DNA of 64,000 nt from Gelatoporia subvermispora B (lineage: Eukaryota > Basidiomycota > Agaricomycetes > Polyporales > Gelatoporiaceae). The position numbers and the translations under genes were made by a program. Within the stretch, counting starts at the first letter, position 1. Each line of letters starts with the position of its first letter. The stretch lies in the NCBI GenBank assembly GCA_000320605.2, contig KB445808.1, positions 566,841 through 630,840 of the forward strand. Reading direction: 5' to 3'. The notes under the pieces were generated by a model. The model saw only the letters and a program-made list of their open reading frames with translations. It did not search any database and was not told the origin of the DNA. Positions 1 to 11,580 of the stretch are shown in pieces.

Positions 1-2035
1 TGGACCAGATCGCGGACGAGCACGGAAACGGGACGTTCAAGATCACGACGCGGCAGACGTTCCAGTTCCACAGAGTCATCAAGTGCCACCTTCAGTCCGC
101 TATCCAGGACATTAACAGAGCGCTGCTCGATACCCTCGCGGCGTGCGGTGATGTGAACAGGTGCGTAAAGCCGATCACACCTTGGTTATAGCATCTAGCT
201 CACTCTCGCTCCATTACAGGAACGTCATCGTCTCTGCCATCCCTTCGCTCTCTAAGCTCCATGCCCAGGCAGACGAGTTCGCGAAGAGGGTCAGCGAGAG
301 GCTGCTCCCCCGGACCACTGCATACCATGAGATCTGGCTTGACAAGAAGCTTGTCGCTGGTGATGCCTTGAAGGACGTAGAGCCGCTGTACGGCGTGTTC
401 TATCTTCCCCGCAAGGTCAGTTGCCTATCGCTCTTGTTAGTGATCTCTCTGACAGGTGGTACGCGTGTAGTTCAAAGTGGCAGTTGCAGTCCCTCCTACT
501 AATGATGTCGATATCTTCGCTAATGATGTCGGGTTCATTGCCATCGTCGACGAGAAGGGTGAATTTGCTGGCTTCAACGTCACTGCGGGCGGTGGTATGG
601 GTGTGACCCACGGCAACAAGAAGACATACCCCTGTCTTGGTGATGTTCTCGGCTTCTGTACTGTTGAGCAGGGCTGCGAGGTCGCGGAGAAAATCATGCT
701 TGTCCAGAGGGATAACGGAAACTGAGAGGAGTAAGTTCGACGGCTCTGTCAGCCTGTGGTGTAGCCGCTGATCATCTCCCTTTGCAATTGCATTTATAGC
801 CGCAAGGTATGTAGATTCTCAATTTGCGCTACGAAGAAAGTGTTGACCGGTTGTTAGAACGCGTGTTTGAAATACACCATCGATAGGATGGGCCTCGACG
901 TCTTCAAGGGCAAGGTCGAGAAGCTGCTCGGATACCAACTTCAGCCCGCACGTCCATTCACATTCGACCGCAACATCAGGAAAATGTTGCATTCGCTTTG
1001 GCGCTGCTTTTCCCGCTTTTGGCTAGGAAAGCAGGAAAAGCAGGAAAATCCCAGTCCCCTGGGACTGGGATTTTCCCACTTTTACCGCTTCCAGGGCGCT
1101 TATCACCCGAAAAAGACGTGAAAGCGACCAAAGCAAAAGGGAGATTTTGCTGATGAACATTGACGACTTCGGCTGGCACACAGACGCGAGCGGCAAACAC
1201 CACTTCACTTGCTTTATCGAGAACGGCCGTATCCAGGACGAACCCGACCACGACTTCAAGGCTGGCCTGCGGGAAATCGCGAAGGTGCACAAGGGCACTT
1301 TCCGCCTCACGGCGAACCAGCACCTCGTCGTTACCGACGTCGTGACGGAGGACCTGCCGCAGATTAAGGATCTGCTGGCGCAGTACAAGCTGGACAACCT
1401 CTCGCAATCTGCTCTCAGGCTCTCGTCATCGGCTTGCGTTGTGTCCCCGACATGCAGTGAGTATCTATCTTGCCAGGCTCACTATGGGTACTCAGTGTTG
1501 TGTACAGGTCTCGCAATGGCGGAGTCGGAGCGATACCTCCCCATCCTGATTGACAAGGTCGAGAAAATCTGCGAGGAGAATGGTCTGCACAATGACTCGA
1601 TCGTCATGCGTATGACTGGTTGCCCTAACGGTTGTGCACGCCCATATGTCGCAGGTACGTGTTATAGTCTGCTTCACATAGTTATTATCTCAATTTCCTC
1701 CCCAGAGGTTGCATTTGTCGGCAAAGCGCCTGGCACATATCTGATGTTGCTCGGTGGTGGCTACCACGGTCAAAGACTGAACAAGATCTACAGAGGTATG
1801 GAGAGCCCAGTATCATGAGACTGAGGCTTATCACTGACTGACTTGATTAGAAACGGTGACGGAGCCGGAGATCCTCGCCATTCTCAAGCCGATGATCAAA
1901 CATTACGCCTTGGAGAGGCACGAAGGCGAGCACTTCGGCGACTTCGTCATCCGTGCGGGCTACATCGCTCCGACAACTTCCGGCAAGGCTTGGTACGACA
2001 AGATGGGCGGCGAGATTACTGTCGCATTGTCATGA
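1..2035 (+). pseudogene. MET5: Sulfite reductase (NADPH) hemoprotein beta subunit, C-terminal two thirds, broken copy
   Basis: The intact enzyme reduces sulfite to sulfide in cysteine and methionine synthesis, using siroheme and a 4Fe-4S cluster. The copy enters from the left edge. Readable exons are <1-160, 220-415, 471-730, a 7-nt microexon at 800-806, 858-973 joined to 1156-1456, 1508-1654, 1706-1795 and 1851-2035, all with GT-AG borders. Family signatures include [30 protein letters not shown] and the four cluster cysteines (CVVSPTC and CPNGC). Two lesions kill it. A TGA at 723-725 stands where the family has Arg in G-D-R (CGA to TGA). A 182-bp insertion at 974-1155 splits the R-N-I-D-D-F motif and shifts the frame. 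Several Arg-to-Cys or Arg-to-His changes at CpG suggest long decay. It could instead be one defective allele of the working gene. Confidence 0.9.
974..1155. mobile_element. MITE-like insertion inside the sulfite reductase exon
   Basis: This 182-bp segment has imperfect terminal inverted repeats of about 28 bp: CATCAGGAAAAT at the left and ATTTTGCTGATG at the right, 21 of 28 positions matching, with CGCTTTGG/CCAAAGC at the inner ends. It is flanked by AA at 972-973 and 1156-1157. If the left CAT is counted as flank, the duplication is AACAT on each side. Removing the element and one flank copy restores the conserved R-N-I-D-D-F codons, so the insertion borders are well defined. A perfect 16-bp inverted repeat with a 2-nt loop (1043-1076) sits near its centre. 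There is no coding capacity. Family assignment is open. Confidence 0.8.
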
Positions 2036-2705
2036 AGGGACTCCAGGGGACTCCGCGAACACGATCTGTTGTTACTTTTGTATAGGAAGATAGGGCACAA
2101 TGTATCTGTAGTCATCCGCCGCAATGTATATCCGCACACTCGCTGTAGATCAACACTCCATCTCGTGTTGTTCCGGACGTAGATTTTATCTGCGATATCC
2201 TTTCACTACGGAGAGAACCACGTCTGGGCGTGCTTCACTGAGTACGCCGCCCGGTTCGCTCGTCTTGCACCACGAGATGAAGACGCGACCAGCACAACGA
2301 CAATCGGTTACCCGAGTATGTCTTACACGGAGCGGCCTGGAGAGCCACGCTGTCTCGGCAGTGGTATCACTTTCGTTGACGAGGTGACGTGCACACAAGA
2401 GCTGGTTATCAATACCAGCAGGATTGAGGTGTGGTGGAAGACGGAGAGCTACCAACAGGTACATTGGGAAAATGTACTTATGCGATGAGATCTGACACCT
2501 CCGGCCATGCAAGACTTCCGGAAGCAGCTGGCGATGAACGCCATGTACACAGGGCTTTAATTTGTAATCACTTATGTTCTTCGTACCCGTGTCACGCTCA
2601 GAATTATATACGCATTGTTTGCCATGGGCTCTACTCCTCCAACATCAAATGTAGAACTAGATAAGCAAAAGATGGATGGCGAATCGAAAGATCAAACTAG
2701 TGTGA
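2036..2705. other. Tail-to-tail intergenic stretch
   Basis: Lies between the 3' ends of the sulfite reductase copy and the GEN1-like gene. Only short ORFs without family signatures are present. No repeat or RNA gene was recognised. Confidence 0.5.
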
Positions 2706-5474
2706 TCAGGTCAAATCGATGATATCATTCGAGTCATATTCGATGTCGCGTCGCCGAGAGGTCAAATCGATGACGTCCTTTGGGTCGTATTCGACATTGC
2801 GTCGCCGGGAGGTCACATCAATGATATCCTTCGGGCCGTGTTCAATATCGCGTCGCGGGGGGGTCAAATCAATGATGTCCTTCGGGTCGTGTTCGATGTC
2901 GCGCTGCTGGGCGGTTAAATCAATGAAGTTCTTTGGGTTGTATTCGATGTTGCGTCGCCGGGTCTTGGGACTCGTAGCACTGATAGACTGAGAAGATGGT
3001 CTTCTCGCCTTGGGCTCCTGGAACGACAGAAGCTTGGCTCGTGGCAACATATCAGGTTCCGAGTCGCTGGATATTGAGATTACAGACATTTCCGCTTCCG
3101 ATGAGTATGCGGCTCTCGGGACCAATGGTAATTCCGGACGAGCTCGCATGTGCATGCTGGGACGGGGCACGTTAGATCGTCTAGTAGGACTTGTCGCTCG
3201 CGGTGATCTCGGTGAGACTGAGCCATACTTCGTCTTTCGTGGTGACTTCCATGGCGGGGTGTCTTCACAATCTGAGTCAGACTGGTGGTGCCGACGGCGT
3301 GCGGACGAAGGCTTGGACTGATCGCCGTGAGGTATATTCATCCTCAACGTGTGATTCTCCCGGCTGTCAGGCAGCTTGTCATCCAACAGTAAGGGGAATG
3401 GTCGGGGTTCACGGCGAGTACGCGGAGTCGATGGTGGTGACTGTGCGTGGAGATAGGGAATTCCGAGGCCTCCAGAATCTAGAGCGGAGAGAATAGCGGA
3501 AGATGTTGGCAGCCTCGATGACGACGTAGATGTGGTATCCGGTGTTCTCGATCCAACCGCATCCGACTTGGCGCTACCTGTGATCCGCGCCCGGGTCGGA
3601 GTAGAGCGGCCATTGCCAGCAGCCTTCGTCGCAGGTAAACTCTGCACCTTGTTTCCCCGACACGTCTTCATATCCTTCTTTGCCTTCTTCTTTGCCTCCG
3701 CCTCCTCGAAGCCTGCTACGAGCTCAGGTTCTACCATTTCCACCATACACGCGGGCAGCCACATGCGGAGATGGCTCATGGGTTCTGGTGGACCCTTCTT
3801 GCCTTTGCTTTTTTGCCTGGGCTTGTCGTCATCCTCGTCATCGGAGGAGTCGCTAATGTCTGCCGGAAGCTCTTTGCGAAGACCTCGCAAGCCTGCTTCG
3901 CAGACCCGGACCAATTGCGCGGGCGCGATCTCGAGGCGGTACTCAAGCACACCGTCTGTCGAGACGTGCGTCCGCGAAGAATGGATCTGGATGATAAGCG
4001 GCTCCTTCGACTCCTCTCCGTCAGTCCCAGCCGAGCATGGAGTACCCAGCACCAGCTGCGAAAAGTGTTTGGCAACGATCTTGGACGGTGTGCCTAGAAG
4101 AACGGTCCGATTCTGCCTGCCCTTCTGTGGTGTGGCAGAAGTGGCAGTCGCGAAGAATCTTGCAGCCTTCTTCTCTGTGATCAGGACGGAGTGGCGGAGG
4201 ATGCGTAAGACGGCGGATGGCCAAAGCATGGTACGGAAGCGCTTCAGTATGATGTCCTTGACGCCCCACTCGAAGTATATCTCGCAAAGGCCAGCGATAC
4301 GGCCTAGGTCAGGTTCCCTCTCCCAATCAACACCAAGATCTTCCCGTTTTTTCCCTCTACTCTCAGAGGTAACCGGGCTGGTGTAGTAAAGAATAACCTG
4401 AATGTCGGGGAAATCTTCTGGTATGTTCTCGGCAAGAGAGCACATTTTGCGTCCGAGATATCCCTTCGAGTTGCTTCTGAGCTCCTGCCGGATCTCCTCA
4501 CGCCATGTCACCAGGAAATCCACTAGTAGCACGCGCGGCAGGTTGCGAGCGGCGTCAAATAAGCTGTCTCCAAAGCCGCACCGAGCTAGTGCATGGGCGG
4601 TCGTAACACCACATCCTGCTAATCCGACCTGATGGTAGTCGCCGCCACAAAGTATAGCGAACAGGAGCATGCCACCCTGAGTAAGCTCGACTTGCGGGTG
4701 TTTGGCGAGATCCGAAGCTTTGTAGGTAGCCACATGGTTGCCGTCGTCCCTACCCGCTGCATTCTTCAGAGAATGCCCACGATTGCCGCTCAATGTGATA
4801 CTTGGACTGGTATCGATCACGTCTTGAGTCAAGGATTTCTAAGCATATAGGAGGGGACTTACTTGCGCACAACCATAGGCGCACCAAAGAGCAATGTATC
4901 AACATCGTCAGACAAGACCGCATCGATGACGCCGATTCTGTTGAGGTATGCAAGTTCCGCCTCGGCTTCGCCAGGTGCCTGCACACCTCATTAGTAAGAC
5001 ATCACAGCGGGGAGCCGGAGGAAGGGGAGGATTTTGGAGACCGACCTTCCGCCATTCAAACCCGAAGGCACAGATGATCTCCTGCATGCCCTGCTCCATC
5101 CAGTTATTCTTGCCACTTATGCGCTGTCCACGTTTGTACTCTGGCCGTTTTGGACCATCAAACACGAACAACGGTAGAAATGGCATGCTCATGAGGCGAG
5201 CGCATCGGAAGAAGAGCGTTCTCAGTTCTGGATTCTCCCCTTCTCTACCGTATGTTGCGTGGAAAAACCATATGCTTGCATCAATGCCCACTCTGAGGCC
5301 CCTGACACCGGCTGGGTTGGCTACAAAACCATCAACGACTGCCAAGTGGGTCAGCGAACGGACTTCTTGAGCTGGTCGAAGGATCTGTAGTCAATATATG
5401 ATTTGTTTCAATTGGTATTATCAGATCGAACAATAGTAAGCATGACGCACCTCCCAAAGACGAGGAACTCCCAT
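2706..5474 (-). CDS. GEN1: GEN1/Yen1-like Holliday-junction resolvase (XPG/Rad2 family)
   Basis: Structure-selective 5' nuclease expected to cut Holliday junctions and flaps in the nucleus. Four exons give an open frame of 859 aa: 5451-5474 (MGVPRLWE), 5046-5384, 4863-4978 and 2706-4806, with introns of 66, 67 and 56 nt. The start is fixed by the family N-terminus M-G-V. The XPG-N domain (about 1-120) carries GIDASIWFF (Asp43) and LFVFDG (Asp84). The XPG-I domain carries GEAEAEL (Glu125, Glu127) and DDVDTLLFG (Asp146, Asp148), then GGDY (Asp216) and a helix-hairpin-helix. All acidic metal ligands are present. The long C-terminal tail is rich in S/T-P and Arg/Lys, as expected for CDK control and nuclear import in the Yen1 family. 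It ends in five tandem repeats with I-D-L-T cores. No decay is seen, unlike the neighbour. Confidence 0.92.
2709..2963 (-). repeat. Five 51-bp in-frame tandem repeats encoding SUMO-interacting-motif cores
   Basis: Each 51-bp unit encodes 17 residues of the form R-R-D-I-E-(Y/H)-x-P-K-D-(I/V/F)-I-D-(L/V)-T. The cores read FIDLT, IIDLT, IIDVT, VIDLT and IIDLT. V/I-I-D-L-T is the classic SUMO-interacting core. Unit starts are 51 bp apart from about 2709. The last Thr is the final residue of the protein. A sixth candidate, VISIS followed by SDSE, lies upstream in the same tail. Confidence 0.85.
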
Positions 5475-8380
5475 GCTTTCAGCTAGTCAGACGAGGAGGT
5501 GAAGTTCGCAAGAGGTGTATTTGTGAATTGAATAGAAGGCACGGGTCGAGGGATGGGTGAACGGATCACCGATATCGATGGCCAATCGCGCCACTGGCAC
5601 ATCCGCCATTTTTGCTGCTCGCTTGCGGTTCGCGGATCACTGAGATCAGTTCGACCGAAGTACTTGGAATACGAAGACTCGCATTTGACTCGAGGTAAAC
5701 AGCGTCTGTACATACCACTTATTACTGTCCCTGCGTCCCGCTTGTTATCCACCTGAGTAGATCGTAGTGTGTCACATTCATTGGTGAACCAAATGACCCG
5801 ATCCACAACCAAACCTCGGACTGGCCTGTGGGTCAGACTGGTTCTACTGTCTGCAAGACGTTAGCCTCTGTGGTTACCGGCCCTCGTGGACATACTCACA
5901 CACTGGAATATTTTGGACACAGCCTGGGTGTCGCACGACGGACATACGAACCAGATGACCAGCTTGGTGAAAAATCATGCATATCAGTTGTCTATTACAT
6001 ACAGAAGCGACAGACAGCTGGTCATAGCAAAGTAGATAGCAAGACAGCCTCCCTCAACCTTTGCATCCATGTCATCCAGTGGGGACTGGAGCGGTGTCTC
6101 CAGGATCATGACTGCTTGTACGCTGCATGACTGCATGAGACACGGGGCCAGAATTTGCATACCTTCGAAAATGAAGGCTAGCAACAGCGAATGTCGTCAA
6201 GGTGCAGGTCTCAGGCAAAGCCCTGACAGACATGCCGATCATGAGTATGCAAAGTTGGCGTTCTATGATGAGAGACACCGGGGACAGGGAGCGCGAAGTC
6301 AGGTGGTTCACGAGCCTCCCTAACGCAGTTCCTCTTGCTATTGCACATCTCCTTCCCCTGGAGCGACAAGCGGTACATAAACAGGTACCGCTTTGCTGCT
6401 AGCGACGAGAGCACCTCTCACCCTTGATCATCAGAATGATCGAATTAGGGTTCACCTTGCCTAGCCCAGAACGGAAGAGAGCACGCGCGTGCGTTATGGC
6501 CGGAGCAATGGCAGGGTATCAACATCTCTGAACATGGACGACTTGTCCCAGACCTTGGATGACACGTTCATCATGTTCAGGGTGTGACTGTCATCAATCA
6601 CCCTCAAACACGACAGAGGTCGCACTCCAAGCGCTCCGCCAAGCTGATTCCGTGCAGCACGTTGAGCATGCCAACTTCGGGCCAGCAGATGTCCAGCTTT
6701 GCGTTGATCCAGAGGCTCAGGATGCTACGGACACGGCAAGTAGTCGGTAGGGAAGTAAGAAGGACAGCCGACGCTTGCTGGACCTCTTGTGTCGATGAGA
6801 TCTAGCTGCATGTGCTAGTGAGCGGGTTGAGCTTATGAGAACTCAAATACTCTCATGTTTCGCTCCCCCCGCTCCCCCCTCCCTTTTTCTTGTCCTCCCG
6901 TTCCGGCTGCGCTATCTCAAGGGACTGGTACCCTGCTGCGCTGCGCAGCCCCAGCTCACGAGTATGAGGACATTCGCGTACATGATCTCGCAGTGGTCCT
7001 CCTGCATGTCGTCGTACACGCATATCTGCATCGGCGGAATGATCTCCACGCAGGGCGCGCTCGCGGGAAGCCATCTCACGGCGCGGGGGCTCCGATGGAC
7101 AGCTTACTTCGTCAGGTGCAGGTCGCGCGGATTCACCTTCTCGAAGAGATTCCAGTATGTCTACGAACATGATGCATGCCAGCGGAAGGGTGTATGGGGG
7201 TGAGGGTCGGCGTACCTATGCCTGCTCGACGGCTTTGACGGCGAACCTGCACATCGAGGTCAGTCCTCAGAGCCGCACACAATCCTCTGCAAGCCTGGAG
7301 GAGCAGCACTCACTGCTTCTCAATCTACACCAGTCCCGTCAGCAATAAACAGTACACGCTACAGCCTCGCGCGCCAGTGCACCTCAACGAGATTCTGTGC
7401 GCTGTTTGGGTTGAACTTAGTCGTCATCGCGCGCGAGGATGTTGTGTAGGGGGTGAAGAGGGAAGGAGTGATGGGCTGGCAGGAAACGATAATAGTAGTT
7501 ACTCGAATAATGGCGGCGGGCCCTGGGGAGAAACTGCTCGGTGTAGGTGGTTGGCACGTTGGGTCAGCAAGTGGTCGTGGGAAGATACACAAAGCGCTAC
7601 CCGGAAGAGTAGCGTGACGCGCTCTCTGGGCGATTGTCCTCCCACCGCTCCAATAGATTATTAGTAAAGGTCTGCCTATGAGGGACTAGGCCACATACTG
7701 CCTCAGGGTTCCGTGGCGCCTCCTGAAGCTTCATCAACCCGGCCCACAAGGATCACGGCCTTCCACGCGGGACAATTGATAGAGGAGCACAACTATGCGG
7801 CTATGCGGCGCATCATCCGGTACAAGGTCAATGCGCGACGGCGTGTGAAGTATAACTCCAGCATGCCATAGATATTGGTTCTAACTCGGTCGCTACAGGT
7901 GACTACTAGGCTTCCCAGGGCAGGATGCTACACGAGGTGAGCAGAGCAGGATTAAAAATGTACATCCGAAGGGATGTGAACAGTGTGTACGCCAGATCAA
8001 AGCCGGTCTGCATGTCAGAGCGGCCCACTCCATCCTAACTCTTGCATGGTGCTTGTGACTGCGAATCAAAAGGTTGATCGTGCTGACAGCGAGCGTGTTA
8101 TCAGAGATCTCATCAGTGAGCTCACGGACGGGCCTTTAAAGCTTCACATGTAGGTGAACTCGATGTTTGGATCACTCGACGTGCTGACCTGACCCTTCTG
8201 AGACCATTACATCAGATGGACGATATGCGTCAGGTGATCGTAACGCGTCAAAAGCATTGCTTCTCCAAGCTATCCGCCGACTACTACACAACACCATCAA
8301 CACCGGTGCGGCTACGGCGATACCATTGAGTGGTGATCACCTGACATAATGATGTACCAGACATAGGGCCCACCTTCGTG
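5475..8380. other. Gene-poor stretch with unidentified exon-like fragments
   Basis: No complete gene. The minus strand shows protein-like islands without a joinable model: about 5984-6184 (contains LAPCLMQSC and ILETPLQSP), about 6640-6740 (contains LDICWPEVGMLNVLHG) and about 6960-7040 (contains MQICVYDDMQEDHCEIMY). They may be exons of one decayed minus-strand gene, since they keep the same direction and are separated by stops. I do not recognise the family. Confidence 0.3.
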
Positions 8381-8890
8381 GGCTACTTTTCAACATTCTG
8401 CCCTCAATTACTGGGAGCAACGTCTGGGAGGGCATACCGTCCCACTGCATTGAAACGAGACATTCAGCGCTCTCCGAGGCTCCCGCTACACCTGACAAGT
8501 CCTGCGATCATCTATGTCGCCGACTCGCACCAGCCGGGTACTCTGCGCATAGAGGCTAGATGTGAGTAGTCGCGCTTCCTTCGGGCGACGTGTATGGTGC
8601 CTGATGTTACATCGATCTGTTCTCATAGTTCTGGACTCTGGAAGCGAGTGGAGACGTCACCGCCATCCCTGTCTTGCAAGACACAATCGCATTTCCAATA
8701 GGCGGATTACTTAATAGACAGGCTCGGACGATAGGACCTCCTAGATCAGAGAAACGCAACTCATGTCGACCGTTGAGTCTCTCAGAAGGATCAAATGACA
8801 TACTCGGTGGCTTTTTCACCGGACGGTACCTGGCTCACATCTGGTTACTTGAGCGCGCCAGTTGCAGCCATAACCCTAGTGAGTAGCCGC
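8381..8890 (+). pseudogene. Possible WD40-repeat protein remnant
   Basis: The frame at about 8796-8870 reads YSVAFSPDGTWLTSG, the usual core of a fungal WD40 blade. Upstream frames hold further protein-like sequence (an exon-like ORF at 8378-8569), but the frame is broken and no start or complete blade set is visible. Probably the decayed end of a WD40 or NACHT-WD40 gene. A chance match to a common motif is possible. Confidence 0.4.
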
Positions 8891-10365
8891 ATGCGCAAGC
8901 AGACAAGCTAGAACACGGAAGCCAAAGTCCCGGCCAGCCGAAGACAGCCCGTGGCGAGCGCAGCGCTCGCGACCTCTAGAGGGCACGTCAGAGTGTTTGA
9001 TTATCCAATTTGGCCTCTGTATTACAGTATATATAGGGGGATCTCTGATGCTGCCAGTGTGCACTGACCGAGAAGCTCTTCTGTTGCGGTATAGAATCTA
9101 TAAGTGACGAAGTATGGCATCCATCACATCACTAGGTAAGAGGTGAGAGAGATAATCATCAACACGCAGCGCTGAGCCAGATCATATTGGATCATACCTT
9201 GATAACAATAAGATTGCTGCGAGGGCACCTAGTACAAACACTGAGGGAAGGATGCAGACCATACGCATTATGAAACATGTTCTGTTCTGTTTGCACTTCG
9301 ATTTGGGAGCACCGATATCGCTGGCATCGACATGACGAATGCTCCTCAAGAACTCATTGATGGCGCGGTCAGCCTTGGTGGAAATGATCCATCCACCGGC
9401 AGCAGAGTTTCCCGGATTGAGTGGAATCACCAGAGTGTGGAAACCCTTGGCTCGTGCCTGCACTGCCAACTCGTGCAACCGTTCAGACGGGGCGAAAGTT
9501 GTGAAAATACGTGTGTCGATTGAGATCAGTGACAGGGATGGGATAATGCTTGAGTGGTCTGTTTTGAGGTGAATGTCAGATTATCCTTGGGGATATAGAT
9601 CTCTGTGCTCACCATCTGACTCAACACCGCTGACGCCGTCTACCTTGTGTCGCACCATTGATGCACCATACATGCTCGAACATAAAGGACGTTTGTGGCC
9701 TTTTGTAGGCATTCCACAAATCTTGCATCTAGGAGTCTTGCGGTGCGAAAGGGATTAGACATTATCTGAATGTGCTGATGACGGAGCTTTACGAGACGAC
9801 AAAGAGCTATGGGCAAAGTTGTGTTCGCGATTGTACCTCTGCTGGGACCATGGAGTAATGAGAACATCATCGACTTTGATGTGCAAAATCGGCGTCTCGT
9901 GTTTCTCATCCATGGTATGGTTCGTATTAGATCAGACTCACATTCGAGCTGTTGCGGCGGAAGACACCGCGGGCATCAAGCGATAATTCCGTCAGATTTA
10001 TGCTGTAAGTATGATAGAAAACAACTAATTGGTGAAGATATATTAATTCCCGACCGCAAGATGTTAACTTTACATGGCCATCTATTGAGTATCTCCGCCC
10101 GGCGCGGCTTGGTGATCAAATACATACCTCCTCCTTCCTCCTCCTCCGCAATTACTCGTCAAATTGTCTTTCCACTCAGCCACTGATCCCTACCCGATTC
10201 TTTTCAAAAGGAAGGCCTTGCGTGTCAGACCTTGAAACAGAAGTGGCTGAGGACAAACCTAGTTAACGGGGTCCCCGAAGGGTGAAATCCAAGTGCCGCA
10301 GATTGAAGGGGTAGCCATAACCCTCGCCTTCAAGCTGGCCGGTGTCTCACGCAGACTTACGTACT
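8891..10365. other. Stretch without a recognisable gene
   Basis: The only protein-like ORF is minus 9182-9478, containing HTLVIPLNPGNSAAGGWI, followed by a hydrophobic segment (VFVLGALAAILLL) that could span a membrane. It has no start context or intron partners and is not recognised. The rest holds short ORFs only. Confidence 0.3.
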
Positions 10366-10685
10366 GGTAATGATAGCGAGAGCTTCGTCATCGCAAAGAT
10401 CACGGAGAACAACACGTACACCAGGCGTGAGCAAAAGGTGGGCAATGTCCTTCTGGGACACCATTGCAAGTAATGGGTATGGGGAACGGCACTCTATCGG
10501 CGAGATAAAAAGTGTTAACAACGCTGGAAGCAGAAATAGGCTGTCAGAGTGCTGCTTCCTGAACATGTCTGTGATTCCTATGCACCTCTTGTAGTACTAG
10601 TCTGTCTCGTTCATGAAGCCCTCGAGGGGGCTGAAGCCTCCATCGATGATGGGCTCAAGATCGCACAACTGATGCTACAACCATG
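10366..10685 (-). pseudogene. MET3: ATP sulfurylase N-terminal fragment
   Basis: The intact enzyme makes adenosine 5'-phosphosulfate from ATP and sulfate, the first step of sulfate assimilation. The minus strand reads QLCDLEPIIDGGFSPLEGFM near 10,620-10,680, then SQKDIAHLLLTPGVRVVL and DDEALAIIT near 10,366-10,480. These match the enzyme's N-terminal part. The family's D-P-R before D-D-E-A-L is D-L-C here, as expected from CCG to CTG and CGC to TGC. Frame breaks separate the two blocks, and the catalytic domain is absent. It lies just downstream of the PDB1 relic on the same strand. Confidence 0.82.
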
Positions 10686-10784
10686 GGAACCAGAAATCAG
10701 AGCAGCGGCGGTTTGCTCGAGTGAGGGTCGCGTACCTCGGTGAGGACAAGGCCTAGAAGGGTGGCTTATTCTGCTGTTCTAGTG

Positions 10785-11580
10785 CAGAGACTCATCGCGT
10801 GAGATCCTGTGGGGCGGAGGACAAAGTTGTCAGACAGAACTTCTGCCGAGACCGGGAAGCTGGCACCGTACATCATCTCGTTCTCCAGGGACGCGGCAGG
10901 GATGGGTTCACGGATCGCAGCCCGTAGGTGCACGAGAATTACGCCAGTGGATCGTTGGAAGTTGTAGAACACACCCACCTTGAGAAATTCCTTGCAGTCC
11001 TCCGCAATCCACAGGCTGACTACCTCTAGGCCTGGATCGAGCCGTACCACGTAGCCTAATCTTGCGAGTGCTGTACCGCAACACCGGCAGCTGCACCGTT
11101 CGGACCACAGAAGACGATAGGGCATATCAGGAAAGTGTCGTTGAACATGTGGAGTGTCTTGGCACCAGATTTTACAATCTGGTCAATAGCCTGCAAAGTT
11201 GAAGGTCGTGAGCTCGCAGCTGCATGTCGTATGAGCCTCGCGTCACAGAGATGTATGCATCACGCATATTGGTCGCAGCCCCGTGAATGCGGAACCAACG
11301 GACAGACCCACGACACCCATCTCCGTGATAGTGATATCGACGACGCACTTCTCGTCAATTTTGTTCAGCATGCCCTTGGTGACCTGTGCCAGATGTGAGC
11401 TACAGATCCGACACGCAGACACTGCACACGCACCTTGTATGCACCGCTGTACCGCACAACTTACTCACCGATGATGAAGACATGCTCATCCCGCAGTATC
11501 CCCTTCTCCAGCGCGCTGTTGAAGGCCTCACGCACGGTCATCCAGAGCCATCCGCAAGAGTACTGGTCCTTGCAAGGATA
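10785..11580 (-). pseudogene. PDB1: Pyruvate dehydrogenase E1 beta subunit, truncated relic
   Basis: The intact protein is the beta subunit of mitochondrial pyruvate dehydrogenase E1. Reading the minus strand from about 11,541: [105 protein letters not shown]. Coding blocks sit in different frames and are separated by what look like introns at family positions, so this is a DNA-level copy. Stops and substitutions such as SPW to SLW break it. The C-terminal third is missing. The last readable block ends about 100 bp before the ATP sulfurylase fragment. Confidence 0.87.

Noticed and set aside
1043..1076. Perfect 16-bp hairpin as a transcription terminator
   Set aside because: Bacterial-type terminators do not apply to this eukaryotic DNA, and the hairpin lies inside the MITE-like insertion.
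974..1155. The insertion as a new intron (introner)
   Set aside because: No canonical GT donor or AG acceptor at the insertion borders. A splice using an internal GTTGCA donor can restore the frame but adds about ten residues to a conserved motif, and that donor is weak.
10366..11580. Sulfate-assimilation gene cluster with MET5
   Set aside because: The ATP sulfurylase piece is a short fragment, the sulfite reductase is broken and the PDB1 relic between them is unrelated. They do not form a working cluster.
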